A DNA stretch of 64,000 bases from assembly GCF_964275005.1 (NCBI RefSeq), contig NC_092702.1, positions 9,595,330 through 9,659,329 of the forward strand, given 5' to 3'. Origin of the DNA: Diadema setosum (Eukaryota > Echinodermata > Echinoidea > Diadematoida > Diadematidae). The notes beneath the pieces are model-generated. The model did no database searches, was not told the origin of the DNA, and saw nothing but the letters and a program-made list of their open reading frames with translations. This document shows, one piece after another, positions 1-13,015 of the stretch (its first letter is position 1; each line of letters opens with the position of its first letter). A program made the translations under genes and the position numbers.

Positions 1-509
1 TAATAAACAAAACACACAACATGTTTGTGAGGGATAGATGTTGTCAAAGTTCAAACACTGGAGTTAAAAAAAAAAAAGATTCGGAGCAAAGGATTATTTT
101 AGACATTTTCTAGACAGCTATATCTCGGTTCAAAGATTATTCACCAAGTCATATACTTTACAGAAAGAACATGAAAAGACTGCCGATAAGCTGAAGTATA
201 CCAGATAAAACTATTTCATTCACCTCTTTTCAAATCAACTGAAAGCTGTGAAATATAGTCTGCTCGACTGTCCGTCAAGAGTTTTTTTTTCATTAAAGTG
301 AAGGTATGCTGTTTGCACTTACAAAACAGTGACATGCTCAAGTTTCCTGGTACTAACATCATTTTTGCATGAGCGAATGCTGACAGTATGGGAGGACACA
401 CTTGTGATGTCCACACTGATATAGCAAAAATGATGCGGGTTCCAGACTTAGAGGGAAAAGCAACACTTAGTGACACTGTTTACATTCCACGGCCATCACC
501 TGAAGAGAA

Positions 510-1092
510 AGTCTACCCGAAAAATAAATGAACTTCAAAAGAAAGAGAAAAATAATCTCTACAGAATGATAAATAAATGACAAAAATCGGATAAAAAATA
601 AGGAAGATATGACATTTTGAAATTTCACATTTTGGGGGAAATAATTTCTCGACCAGTCCGTATGAATATTCAAATGAGCAAGTTGATGATATCATGACAT
701 CACAATTTTTCACGTGTGTTAAAATAATGACATTTGGAAAAATGGTTATTTTTAGCTAATACACATAATAGCATGTTCCCATACCAAGATATTTTTATTG
801 TTCTTTTTTATTCAGGGTGGTTTTAAGACAGGTTTTATATTTATACAGCTGAAATATGAGATTTCTCTCATTTCTGTATATGAAATGAATAAGAAATTGT
901 GAGAGCATGACATCATCAACTGATTTGAATATTAATAAGGACTGGTCAAGAAATGTTTTCAAAAAAATAATGTGAAATTTCAAGATGCCATATCTTCCTC
1001 ATTTCTTATCCGAGTTTTGTCATTTTTTGTATTTTTCTGTAGGGAATATTTTTCTCTTTCTTTCGAGGTTTATTTATTTTTGGGGTGGATTT
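510..1092. mobile_element. MITE with long inverted arms, family 1, copy 1
   Basis: The left arm (about 510-730) and the reverse complement of the right arm (about 880-1092) align over some 200 bases. Both include GAAAGAAAGAGAAAAAT and matching GACCAGTC...AATATTCAAAT blocks. No coding capacity is seen. A second copy of the family lies at 7557-8094. It sits just 3' of exon 14 of the discoidin gene. Superfamily and target duplication are not clear. Confidence 0.65.
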
Positions 1093-1163
1093 TGTTTGTT
1101 TGAAATGAATAAAGTCAATTGTAAACAAACTCTCTTTGAACCCAAGCTGAAAAGAACTCCTAC

Positions 1164-1477
1164 CTCTGGCTCCGAGCTCCCCGTCTGAGTGATCGTTTTC
1201 CAGTTCTTGCCGTCATTTCCGTACATCACCTTGAAGGCCTCAACCCACTGGCAGTAGTGGCTTTGACCCTGGGTGATCACTCCAGTTACTGTGTACTTCT
1301 GCGGCAATTTGATTTGGAGCCACTGGTTCATATCATTCGTCTTGGCGATCCAGCCTCCACTTCTTCGGGAGCTTGCATGAGCCTGACTGGCCGAGTACCT
1401 CGCATTCCATTGAGAGGAGGCGCTGAACACCGAACCGACAATGCGTCGAGCTGATAGGCTCACCTTTTGCTTCATTG
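1164..1477 (-). CDS. Exon 14 (fused A+B exon, discoidin domain 5)
   Basis: 314 nt, residues 665-769, phase 1 in, phase 0 out. Encodes V-F-S-A-S-S-Q-W-N-A-R-Y, then S-G-G-W-I-A-K-T-N-D, Q-W-L-Q-I-K-L, V-T-G-V-I-T-Q-G-Q and Q-W-V-E-A-F-K-V-M-Y. The A/B intron of the other domains is missing here. The domain lacks the close cysteine pair and looks the most diverged. I see no C exon for it between 1 and 1163, so it should lie beyond the left edge. Confidence 0.85.
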
Positions 1478-1521
1478 CTGCAAGTACACGACAAAAACAG
1501 TGATGAAATACATGTATATTT

Positions 1522-1580
<59 letters not shown>

Positions 1581-4500
1581 ATTATTATTATTATTTCCCC
1601 TAATGGTACACCATACGGGATGATTCTTTAGGCAGTATTAGGTATGTCATTCTGGTGAAAAGCCGTCAGCAGGTTCGAAACAACATGAATGCATAATCTT
1701 AAGAAGAAAATGCCCATTCACTTTTATCACAAGATGGCCACCTGTCCCATAACTTGGTCGCTCCCACAAAGGCAAACCCACACAGTCCATTTTTCTCTGT
1801 TCATATTCAACACATAAATGAATATGAACAGAGAAAAATGGATAATGGGTTAGCTTTGTGGGAGTGACCGAGCTATCGACAACCATAAAAGGTCACAAAA
1901 AACTCTAAACCCAAACCTGCAGGTCATGCGAGCTGGCCTCTTAATTTGACCACTTTCATTGACAGATCTCATTAATTCAGTGAGGTATTCATTGTTGCTT
2001 CACGATAACGCTTAAACTTGGAAAAATGCAATTGTTGTCTTTAAAGTACATGTGTTCAGTTATGCATGATATCTGTCAACATGATTAGGTATCAATCGAA
2101 AGAGGAAGAGTTCCCTTTTCCTCACAACCAACATTGCACTCTTCATAGCTGACAAATAGTTGACATGGTAGCCTTCAAACGTTGGGTAACTTTTTTTATA
2201 CGCACTGGGAATAATTATATAATAATAATTTGTTAAATACGTTTACAGGGGCATATGACAAGACTTTACAAGAAAGCTTTAAGGATTAAATTCTGCGTAA
2301 AATTATTTTTGTCTCGTTACATCTACAGCGTTACACGCAATTCTTTTGTACTGTTGTACGCATTCTGTCCCAGGTAAACAGCTTTACTTCAATGCTAAAT
2401 AGGCCTACTTCGTAAAAACTTGCATTTTGTATTGAATTTTATTGATACTTTGCTGCAAAATGACAAAATTAATAAGAATGGCCCCCTAAATAAGAAGAAG
2501 TGTGTAGAAATATAGATTTTAGCATCATTTGAAAACGTCAGTGTTTTGGTGTCTTCATGACCCACTTGCTACAAAACGCGTCATCTTAAAGGGAAGGTAA
2601 ACCCAAAGAACAATGTGGATTGAGTGAAAGCAGCAACATTAGTAGAACACATCAGTGAAAGTTTGAGGAAAATCGGACAATCGATGCAAAAGTTATGAAT
2701 TTTTAAAGTTTTGGTGTTGGAACCGCTGGAGGAGGAGACTACTAGAGGATATGACGTATGAGTGGACAACAATACAAAGAAAATATAAAGGAAATTCAAC
2801 AAAAATTCACTTTTCTAGAATTATGAAAGAGCAATGGACCAACCGCTTTCAGAAAGCAGGGGGAATAATTGCTACCCTTAACATATGTCAACATCAAGTT
2901 GATGGAATTTGTAATTTTCATGAAAAATGGATTTTTGCAGAATTTTCTTTATATTTTCTTGGTATTGTTGTCCACTCATACGTCATAACCTCTAGTAGTC
3001 TCCTCATCCAGCGGTTCCAACATCAAAACTTTAAAAATTCATAACTTTTGCATCGATTGTCCGATTTTCTTCAAACTTTCACTGATGTGTTCTACTAATG
3101 CTGTTGCTTTCACTCAATCCACATTGCTCTTGGGGTTTATCTTCCCTTTAAAGGTATTCAGTTCAAACAATTTTATTTTATATAAAGTAATACAAGGTAA
3201 TTGTTTGTTTATTTGTATTTTTGTTTCATTGTCCATCTGATAAAATGGCTAGACACCTCATATTCAGCTACACTAGCTGGTCTTCCATGGGGTCCATTTG
3301 GATTTGGATGTGGGGTGGGACCATTTCACCATGTTAAACACCCTGCTCTTTGCGATGAATGAATGAAGCGGGATGTTCTACGTGCATGAGTTGTGACTCT
3401 CTCACACACGGGAACTCCATTTCATGTCCTATCCGAGGAAAAGAGTGTTTTGCCTTTTACTAGAGGGGACGGTATGATTACACACAACATTGCTCAGTGA
3501 GACTCGGGAATCGAACCCGGGTCCTTTGGATCTGGAGGCAGACGCGCTACCGACTGAGCAAACTCACTGTCCTGTAAACATAATGCCTACATGAATAAAA
3601 AATAACGAAGGTAATGGAAAAGACAACATACTAGTAGTACTCATTCCAATGAACGGTCCACGCCCACTCAACTCCCATCGCAAACTGATAGCGTTGTGCC
3701 ATGTCAGGGGATGGATACGGACAAATCGAGCCATGAGCGGCGGGTTGATGTCGTTTACCATCTCGCCGTCACGATCATTGTTGCCGACGAAAATCTTTGG
3801 TCGAACAGTAGCGAAAACGTCACCAAAGTAATACATGAGAACAGAAATGATGAAGAAAACAGACAAGGAATTAATTAAGATTTGTCTCATTTACCCTGGA
3901 TGTTTTTTTTTTTCCTTTTTTTTGCGAGAGTTAGCATTCTTGAGAATCTTACTCTTCATTTTAAACGAGGATTTTTGAGTGATAAGGATTCACTTGAGTT
4001 TTGAACTTTGTATGAGTAGGAATGCAATAATAATTTAGAACTTCCTACACCCCATCCATGTATTCAGTATGTAAGCACCGGGGTCCCCTAAGCAGTGGCG
4101 GATCCGGGAGGCGCAACGGGCGCGCGCCCCTCTTTATTTTTGGTCAAAACAAAAGAAATAAAAAGAAAAATGGGGGGGGGGGAAGGTGTGTGTGCCCCCC
4201 CCCCCCCTTAATTTTGCAAAGGCGTCTCCCCTTTACGGAACTCCTGGATCCGCCCCTGCTAAGCATGCTAAGTCCTCTGTGCTCCACAACAATTTTTTTT
4301 TAGTGAACGTCATGAGTAAGACATCGTGAAATTTATGTCGTCGTAGCTTTGATTACTTTCATTAACCTAGTGGGGGACAATGATTGCTCATCTCTCCTCC
4401 CTCCCCGACAACCTTTATCAGTCTTCATGGATATTTACTATTACAGATCCAAAGGGGATCTAAAGCCACTGTTAAACAAAACTGCACTTGGGCTACTTAT

Positions 4501-7500
4501 AGACTGGCATCGCATATCTACACTCAGCAAAAAAAAAAAAAAAAAAGGAAACACTTTTGCGAGTTCATATTTTTCATCGAAGATTTTGATGAAAATCAAT
4601 ATACTATATACCATATTAAAGATAATCTAATTGGCTATCAACCTATAGTAGGTCAATATAAAAGGAAACTTTGCGCATGAGTGAACATTTTTGTTTTTGT
4701 CTTCCAAGGCACAAAAGTGAACATTGCAAAAATTGACATATTGTCCTTCATTTGTAAATGCCCTTTAAGATATCAGTGATAACAAAAGACCAGTTTAACA
4801 CAATGAGAGACAAGAATGAAATAGCTGTCTGAAAAAATAAGTTTTCGTCCTCTTTATCTCTTTATAACCTCAAATAAAATTAAATTTGGAAACTAAAGGG
4901 GGAAATAAGAATTTTCTGTACACTCAAATTTCAAATAACATACAGGGAATGAGGGTACAAAGATGATTAAATGAACAGAATATCTTTATTTCATTCATTC
5001 AGTTTAGTACTTTAGGAACTCATGAGACAATTAAAGAGTCAAATATAATTTACAACTTTCCGAATCGGAGAAATCAATTCAAATCCCTACCATTTTTCTT
5101 GAAATTGCTTCGTCTCTCATTTCACTTGAATTTGGATGTGACAGAAAATTCATCATTTTCCTTCATTATTTTTAGCCTTTATTGATCTTTTGGGCTTCAA
5201 AGATAGTACAGAGATCATATCTTTTTTTTGTGTGTGTTACTGAATTCATGCTTTCTATTGTGTTACATTTGTCTTTTGTTCTTATTGTTACATGGAAGAG
5301 CATTTACGCATAAAAGACAACTTGGTCATTTTTGCAGTTGTTACTTTTGTGCTCTGGAAGAGAAAAACAAAGGTGTTCCCTTTATACTGACCTGATAGGT
5401 TGATAGTCAGTTGAAATATAGACTTGAAAAAGTGTTTAATTTTCTTTTTTTTTTTTTTGGCTGTGTATATTGCGCCATTATTCAATGTAAAATCAGAGAC
5501 TCGTGCACGTTATTCACTGTGTATGACAATTACAGTTGAGTATTAACATACATCACGTCCGTCTTTAATGAAACCCTTTTAAATAACGGTGAACAATATG
5601 TCCTAAAGAAATCAAAGTCATTATCAGCTTTTAAACCATTACATAAGAAAATGTACTTTTACTGATTTCATTCAACGCCATGTTTTTACACATGCCCAGT
5701 ATTACACTTTGTTTTTGTCACACTGTGCAGTGACCAAACTTGCCTTGTGCAATGTCTGTGTGCGTGAGTGCTCGAATGTGTGGTATGGGTATACAAGCTT
5801 TTTAACTGTTTGTGCTTAATGGGCATGACTGTCAGATTGTATGTAACTTAATTTACTGTAGACTTTTACATAGGCATCTTTTCTGCTTTTTATGATTGTG
5901 GGCTTGTGAATTCAAGTTCCTGCTGAAAGAGTTTTTAAACTCATTGTGTACGCCAATGGTTTGATTGTATATAATCTTACATCATTTTACTCGCTGTTTT
6001 AATATAATTTCTTTATTGATACATTGTTTGTTATATCGTACACTGATCCGGTTATTACTGATTTTAGCTAGACGTTTTGCTCCTTTTAATTTTGGTCGTT
6101 TATTTGTAGTGTTTTTTTCATAACTATATTTATGTAACATGATTTTATATCTATATAGTTGGATTGTACAGGACCTTGATGTAAAAAAAGTTTTGTTTTT
6201 TTTTAAAGTTGGAATAAATAAATAAAATAAATATACCATGAACGCCGTCATAGATATGCGACGGTCTCTATTCGATAGCGTGATGTCGATTTAAAGCATT
6301 GTGTAAATCGTGTCCAAAGCGATATACTCATTCCTTTACCACCATGATTGGATTTAGAGTGGCAGTTATGGTGAATCAAAACATCTTTTTTCATAATTTG
6401 TAAACATATTATGTAGTTTTATTATTGGAAGAACATTAGAAAAATATAATACCTCATTCACTATTTCAAGCCATTAGTAAATCAGAGGATTCGTGGGGGT
6501 ATATATAGAAATAGCACTATTTTCTTCGGAGGTGTGCCCCTTAGGAAGTCATTCTATGCCACCCTGGAATCTATCATTTCAATTAAAATCTCGGTGTATA
6601 TTAACAATTTTGTGTACTAACATATTATAGCGATTTAGCATATTGATGAATATAGAATTGTCGGATTCACAGATAAACCATGAATGTGGGTTTGTATGAG
6701 TGCATGAGAACACTGCACCTTGCTGTGAATAATTTATACGGGTACGTACTTTATATGCATACACGCCAACGTATCAATTTCATGCGTAATCTGAGTATCC
6801 ATGTGTGTGCGTGTGTGTGTGTGTGTGTGTGTACTGCATTTTTTTCTTTGTTTCTTCTTTTCCTCGTTTTTATATACAATTTTTTTTTCTTTTTCATTCG
6901 TAATATTGTTGTCATAATGAAACTTGTGTTACCTTGTCACGAATCAATATGTAGGCCTATATTGTTTATATGAAAAAGAAAGAAAAATAAAAGAAGTAAA
7001 AAGTGAGCTAGTGGCTCTTCCAAAATCATCCTTCCAAAATCATGTTCCAATCACCTTGTCGCCATTTTCGCATGCCGCAGCGAAGAGCCAGTCCTTGCCG
7101 TTCAAGCTGTAAGAGAGTTTGAAGGTTGTCACCCACTGGTTGAGCCTCGGACGAATTTCTTGCCTGCCCTGCGTGATCACCCCGGTGATTTGGTACACCG
7201 CTCCGAGATCGACCTTGATCCACTGGTTAGGATCGCTTTTCTGTTTGACAAAAGAGTGGCGTTTGAAAAAGAATATCCATCGTTTTGAACAAAAGATGAA
7301 AGAAAACAGTTTCAATTTTATCAGCTATTGACTCAAAGGTGATAATTGATGAATTATGTACTCTTGAGTCGGTGAGAATTACGTAGATGTCATTAAAAAA
7401 AACAACAACAAAAATCGCCTATACAATTTTGGATGACTGATAAGATACTACATTTTCATTTCAGGTCCTGAGCTAAGATTTCAAGTGTCCCTCTTGACCA

Positions 7501-10396
7501 AGATCTACCAATACATAGCAATGCTTGGGTATTACTAATGACAAGGCAGACTGGCAGAACTGTCATGATATTAAAAAAAAACAAAACAAACAAACTCTTA
7601 AAGAAAGAAAAAAAAATCCCTGTAGAATGTTCCAAAATTGACAAATATCGGATGAAATATAAGGAAGGTATGACGTTATAAAATTTCACATTTCTTCGGG
7701 AAGCATTTCTTGACCAGTCATTATGAGTATTACGATGTCATGCCCTCACAATTTTTCATGTTTGCTAATATATTAAATTCGGGAAAAAATTTAATTTTGG
7801 CGAAATTTTGGCGAGTTTTACATTAATACAGCTAAAATATGAGATTTTTTGTCATTCCTGTATAATTATTATGAAATGAATAAATTTCGAGAGCATGACA
7901 TCATCAACTTGCTGATTTGAATATTCAAAACGACTTCTCGAACAGTGTTTTCCGAAAAATATTAAAATTTAAAAATGTCATAACTTCCTTATTTCTTATC
8001 TGGTTTCGATCCTTTTTCCACTGCTCTGCATAGGAATTTTTTTTCTCTTTCTTATTGCACTGATAAAATTTCGAAGTGGATTTATTCTTTTAAGGTATCA
8101 TTTTTTTTTCAAACAATGTGAGCTTGTGTACTATTATCGCCAAATATTAATTCTGCATTTATACATTTATATAGAGTATTGATATTGTGTTGATGTTACG
8201 ATGTAAAAAGGGATGTCCTTGATTTGTTATTTTGTGTATGTTGAACTGTTATATTTTGTCATTCTATTGCAGGGCCCCCTAGGATAACAGTGTGCAAACC
8301 ACTGATGGGGCTACCCTGGGTAAAGAAAACTGAATAAGCCATCATCCCTGTTTGATAAGACCATGTCAGTATATTCTATCCTATCATCATAATTACCATC
8401 ACCTTCTAACGTCTGCCACACTACTTCACACAATCAAGAGACATCACAGCACAACTCCTTGTCATCATATTTGTTTTTGTTATTGTTGTTACCTACTTTG
8501 AAAAGCTTGTAAAGTAATGAAAGCAACAATAAAATCATTATGCCTTTGAAAAGACAAACTGTATGACAAGAAAGAACCTTTTTTTTTTTTCTACAGACGA
8601 GGATTGTTGGTTGTCACACAAGGAATGGATTTTTGTTTTGTTTTTGTTTATGTTTTTTCTCTCTTTTTTTTTTTTGGTTATGTTTACTTCCACTCACCGC
8701 TGCTCTCCAACCACCAACGTAATAGTTCTTTTGATTCGTATTAAGTCGTGCCCTCGGCGCACAGTATCGAGTACTACCTCGATAGCAAGATGATGCAGTG
8801 AGACTAAAGTCAGGAACGGATTTGTCTTCGATACCAAGTCTATGAATTTTCATGTCCGCTGGAATAAGCAAAGCAAAAGTGGAAGTAAGTTACATTTAAA
8901 TTTGCTACTTTTCTCAATCTGTGACTGCTACAGAATTTTACAAGAAGCAAATTGGTTATCTCATTATTTCAAAAAAAGAAAGGATATTTGATTTTATGTA
9001 GTAAAGGCGTGTGTCATCATTATCATTTTCGTTTTAAAACAACTAAAACATAAAAAAAACTTCACTCACAAATACTTCAATGATATATGAAAAACAGCTT
9101 ATCTTCCTCAAACAATCCTTGAGTTCAATGATGATGATTATAATAACAATAATGATAACATTAATATAAATAATGATACATGATACTGCTACTCATAATA
9201 TCATCATCATCATAAGAGTGATTACTAAAAAATGAAAGTAACCTGCAAACCCTCATATAAGCCAAAGGGTGACATCTTGATTAACCTACAGGTACATACA
9301 TAGATCTGACAGGGCTATATCGTATGAATAAATAGTTTCGTCCATAACTCTGCGTTAAGAATGGTTTGTATTTTGTTATCACTAAAGGCGTTCGCTCTTC
9401 CGAATATATTTAAACTACCACACTATCTAGTGGCAAGAAGAGCGCAGTAGCGCATTATGTCTTAGTACATTTTCCAACGTGTACTTTAGAAACCATGACA
9501 TTGTCTAACATGCTCGGTAAATCAACATGCCCTTCCTATATAGCACGATAAAACTCGCATTGAATACTTCATGCTATGTTTAGACTGCCTATATTGTATT
9601 TCAGAATTGACCGCATATTACTTGTACTTCTATATATTCATATTTGATGGAAATTAATGTCATTGAACTCGAACTGGAACTTGAACTTAGTCTTTATCCT
9701 GTTAAGTAACTTAAATATTGTATAATAGAGAAGATTCTTAGCCAGACGTTATTGCTTCTCTTTTTCTTTCAATTAAACATTGCAAACAACCAAAGTCACT
9801 GTTGTGGCCCGTGTTGTGGCTATAAAAAAAAAAAAAAAAAAAAAAATGTGTCATAACCTCTCAACTACTAGTCCCTGTCTCCGTCCTTAAAAAATCTAAT
9901 CTATTTTAAACAATTGCACTATCTAACATTATTTTGATGAAAGCACTTACGTGTTACGGGTCCGTCTCCCAAGAGTTCGAACCGCATGCAAATGTGACTC
10001 TTCCACGTGACGGGAACGATTCGAACGAAGCGCGCCCTCACAGGACTCGGGAGTAGATTTCTCACCACACCATTCCTATCGGTATTTCCGGTGAAGATCT
10101 AGTGTAGTTTCAAAATTAAAAATTGAAAGCGAGGTCAGTCTCATGCGTAAAGATCGTATAGTGGACGTGAAAGGCCATAAACGAGAGGATGAAAAGTGGG
10201 ATGCGAGAGGCGAAAATTGAAATGAAAGAACCGAAATATCAGAATGAACATGGTGACGTGTACTTCTGTATGGAGCAATGACGGAATTATCATTTTGTTG
10301 TTAGAAAACTTTCTGTCACAAATGTAAAATTACATCTTTTATTAAATATCCTTGTTTATCGTAAGTTGCGCAAATCAAGGGCGACGGTACGAGGGC

Positions 10397-10435
<39 letters not shown>

Positions 10436-12952
10436 GTTGTTACACACTCACAATTTATTTTAGAAACTCTCTACTTGAGCATTATATTGCTATCCTCCAA
10501 AGCCACCAATGCTTCTGCATTAATCACTAACGATCATTTATGCAATATGGAATAATAATTACAATAGTCGTCATAACACGTTTGAATATCATGTGAAATC
10601 TTTCATTTCCCTTTCTCAAGGAAATACGTTCCCGAGGCTCTACCATCATGACAAACGATAACAAAGCGATATGTTATAAAATTCAAAACTTTAAAATGAA
10701 TGGGCAAAAAAAAAAATCCAAGTCAGAAGTCTTTAAATACCATGCATGCGAGAAACGGTGATGATATTTGGCGATATTTTAAATATGCTGACGATGTGGC
10801 ATGACTTTCACTAAGTTTCAGCGAGTACATACCTTAGGTTGCCCAGTCTGACTTACGACGTTTTGCCACTCGCTACCGCTGTTAGCTTTGAACATGACCT
10901 TATAGGTCTGGACCCATTGATTTATGTTGGATCGACCTTGGGTCAAGACACCTTGGATAAGATAATCGGTCTTCAGGTCCACTTGAATCCACTGTGCGTG
11001 GTCATTCCGTTTGGCTATCCAGGCTCCGCCATATCTACCAACTGACAGAAAGATGCCGTTGTTACGTTTGCGTTAGCCTTTTGTCAAGGCCCTCTCGCTG
11101 TAATGGGCGAGCGAAGCGAGCCCAGCCGAGCGCGCCAGCTCTCTTTACCATACAGCGAGAGGGCCTTGACAAAAGGCTACGTTTGCGTAGAAACAAGAAT
11201 ATGAAGAATGTTTGCAATTAATGTACACATCGATTATAACGATTTAGTGAGGAGAAAATGTGGGGAGAATTCCGAATAGGCAAAGTATAAAAAATGGAGT
11301 AAAAGTAAAATATCAAAGATTAAAAATAAAGGAAGTTGTCAAATCAGCTCATCAATCCTCTTCTTCTTTTGATACAACTTACTCTAATTACGATTCCCTT
11401 CTGTACGGCAAGGGCCCTTTCATTTATACTTAGCAAAATTCGAATAACGGTATATCGATGTAGATTTAAGACTCTCCAGGGAGTATGATAAAAGCGTGTA
11501 AATCAAAAATGTCGACTGGACTTACTTGTGAAAATCACAAAGAGAACAGGGGAGGGAGACTCCAACAAAAATTTTCACCAACATACAAGTCGGTGATCTG
11601 GAAAATTCCTCTATGCACTATAACACAGACAATGAAGGCAATAACATCGCCGGGGTAACATCGCCCTTTCATCCATCACGGGTGAATGCTCGCCATCCAG
11701 TTAGAGCTAAAGAAGTGACTCGGACGAGTCACGAACTGTTCTCTCAGTCACTTTCACAAGTAAGTCCAGTCGAACAAGTTTAACTTACACGCTTTTAGAA
11801 TAACAGTACGCCTACTTACCATTTTTCATGTTCAGTCTTCCCTTGTCGACGCAGTAATGAGCGCTATAGCAAGAGCTGGCCGATAGTTGTTCCTTTTTGA
11901 TCCTACCATCTTCAACCCCAAGTCTCTTCTCCTGTGGCTCTTGACCTATTGTAACAAAGTAAATGAAAGGATTGATGGATGATAGGTCATGCCTTCTATG
12001 AGACAGGATGACCCGACGAATCTCTGATAGTAGAGTCAAACAGTCAAACAGAGACGTTACCAAAATATAACAGTACTACAGTAAGTACAACAATTCGTGT
12101 CAAACAATATAAACAGTCGACATAATTTATTATATCCCTGTGTGTGTGCATGTGTGTTTGTGCGTGGGGTGGGCAATTGTATATGTGAATTATGATGCTG
12201 AATTAGTGTAATTAAGCTTAGATTCTTGCAATAATAACGCTGAATCTTTGTCTGATATCTCATCATCGCTCAACACCAACTTAAGATCAAGATGGGCAGT
12301 CATCAGTCATGTCACACGTGAAGGATTAAGGAAAGGAGCAAATAACTTCACAAGAAAATATACTACTGAAGCCATAGAAATGTGCTGTAAAATAGGAACT
12401 TGACTTTGACGAAAAAAACAAAAAACAAAAAACAAAATAGTGTCGAACAAATGAGACGCCACGTGAAGATTTGTCGAAATACAAAGTTATGATGGTCACA
12501 CCCACGCTTGCAAATCGGTTCGGTGTAGTAATGTCAGAGGTAAAAATGTCATAGGTAAAAATGTCAGAGGTAAAAATGTCAGAGGTAAAAATGTCAGGGG
12601 TAAAAATATCAGAAGTAAAAATGTCAGCTGCTAGAGGTAAAGATGTCAGAGATAAACGTTTAATGTCAGAGATAAAAATGTCAAAGGCAAAATTGTCATA
12701 AGAGGTGAAAATGTCAGAAGTAATGACAGAGATTATGTCAGAGGTAAAAATATCAGAGTTAATTATGTCAGAGGTAAAAATGTGAAGAGGTATAAAAGAA
12801 TAACCTAACCAGAGCAAACTGTATTTATCGAATTATCAAATCCAAACTGCGGATTTGAAGAATGAAATAGGGAATTTTGTTTTTAAAAAACTAGAGCACT
12901 CTTAATATTCTGAGTTTGTTTCTAGTGCAGTGGCGTAATCTGTCTGTGGAAA

Positions 12953-13015
<63 letters not shown>

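Noticed and set aside
216-713. Minus-strand open frames of 66-86 codons near the left edge, considered as the missing C exon of domain 5
   Set aside because: None has F-x-G-N-x-D or A-R-F-I-R-I motifs, and part of the interval belongs to a MITE arm.
3498-3572. Functional tRNA gene on the minus strand
   Set aside because: A and B boxes are fine but the anticodon arm does not form a 5-bp stem with a 7-base loop, and a D-stem pair is broken. Better read as a SINE head.
4058-4303. 81-codon frame across the short hAT-like MITE
   Set aside because: It reads through poly(G) and poly(C) runs and both inverted ends; no protein is likely.
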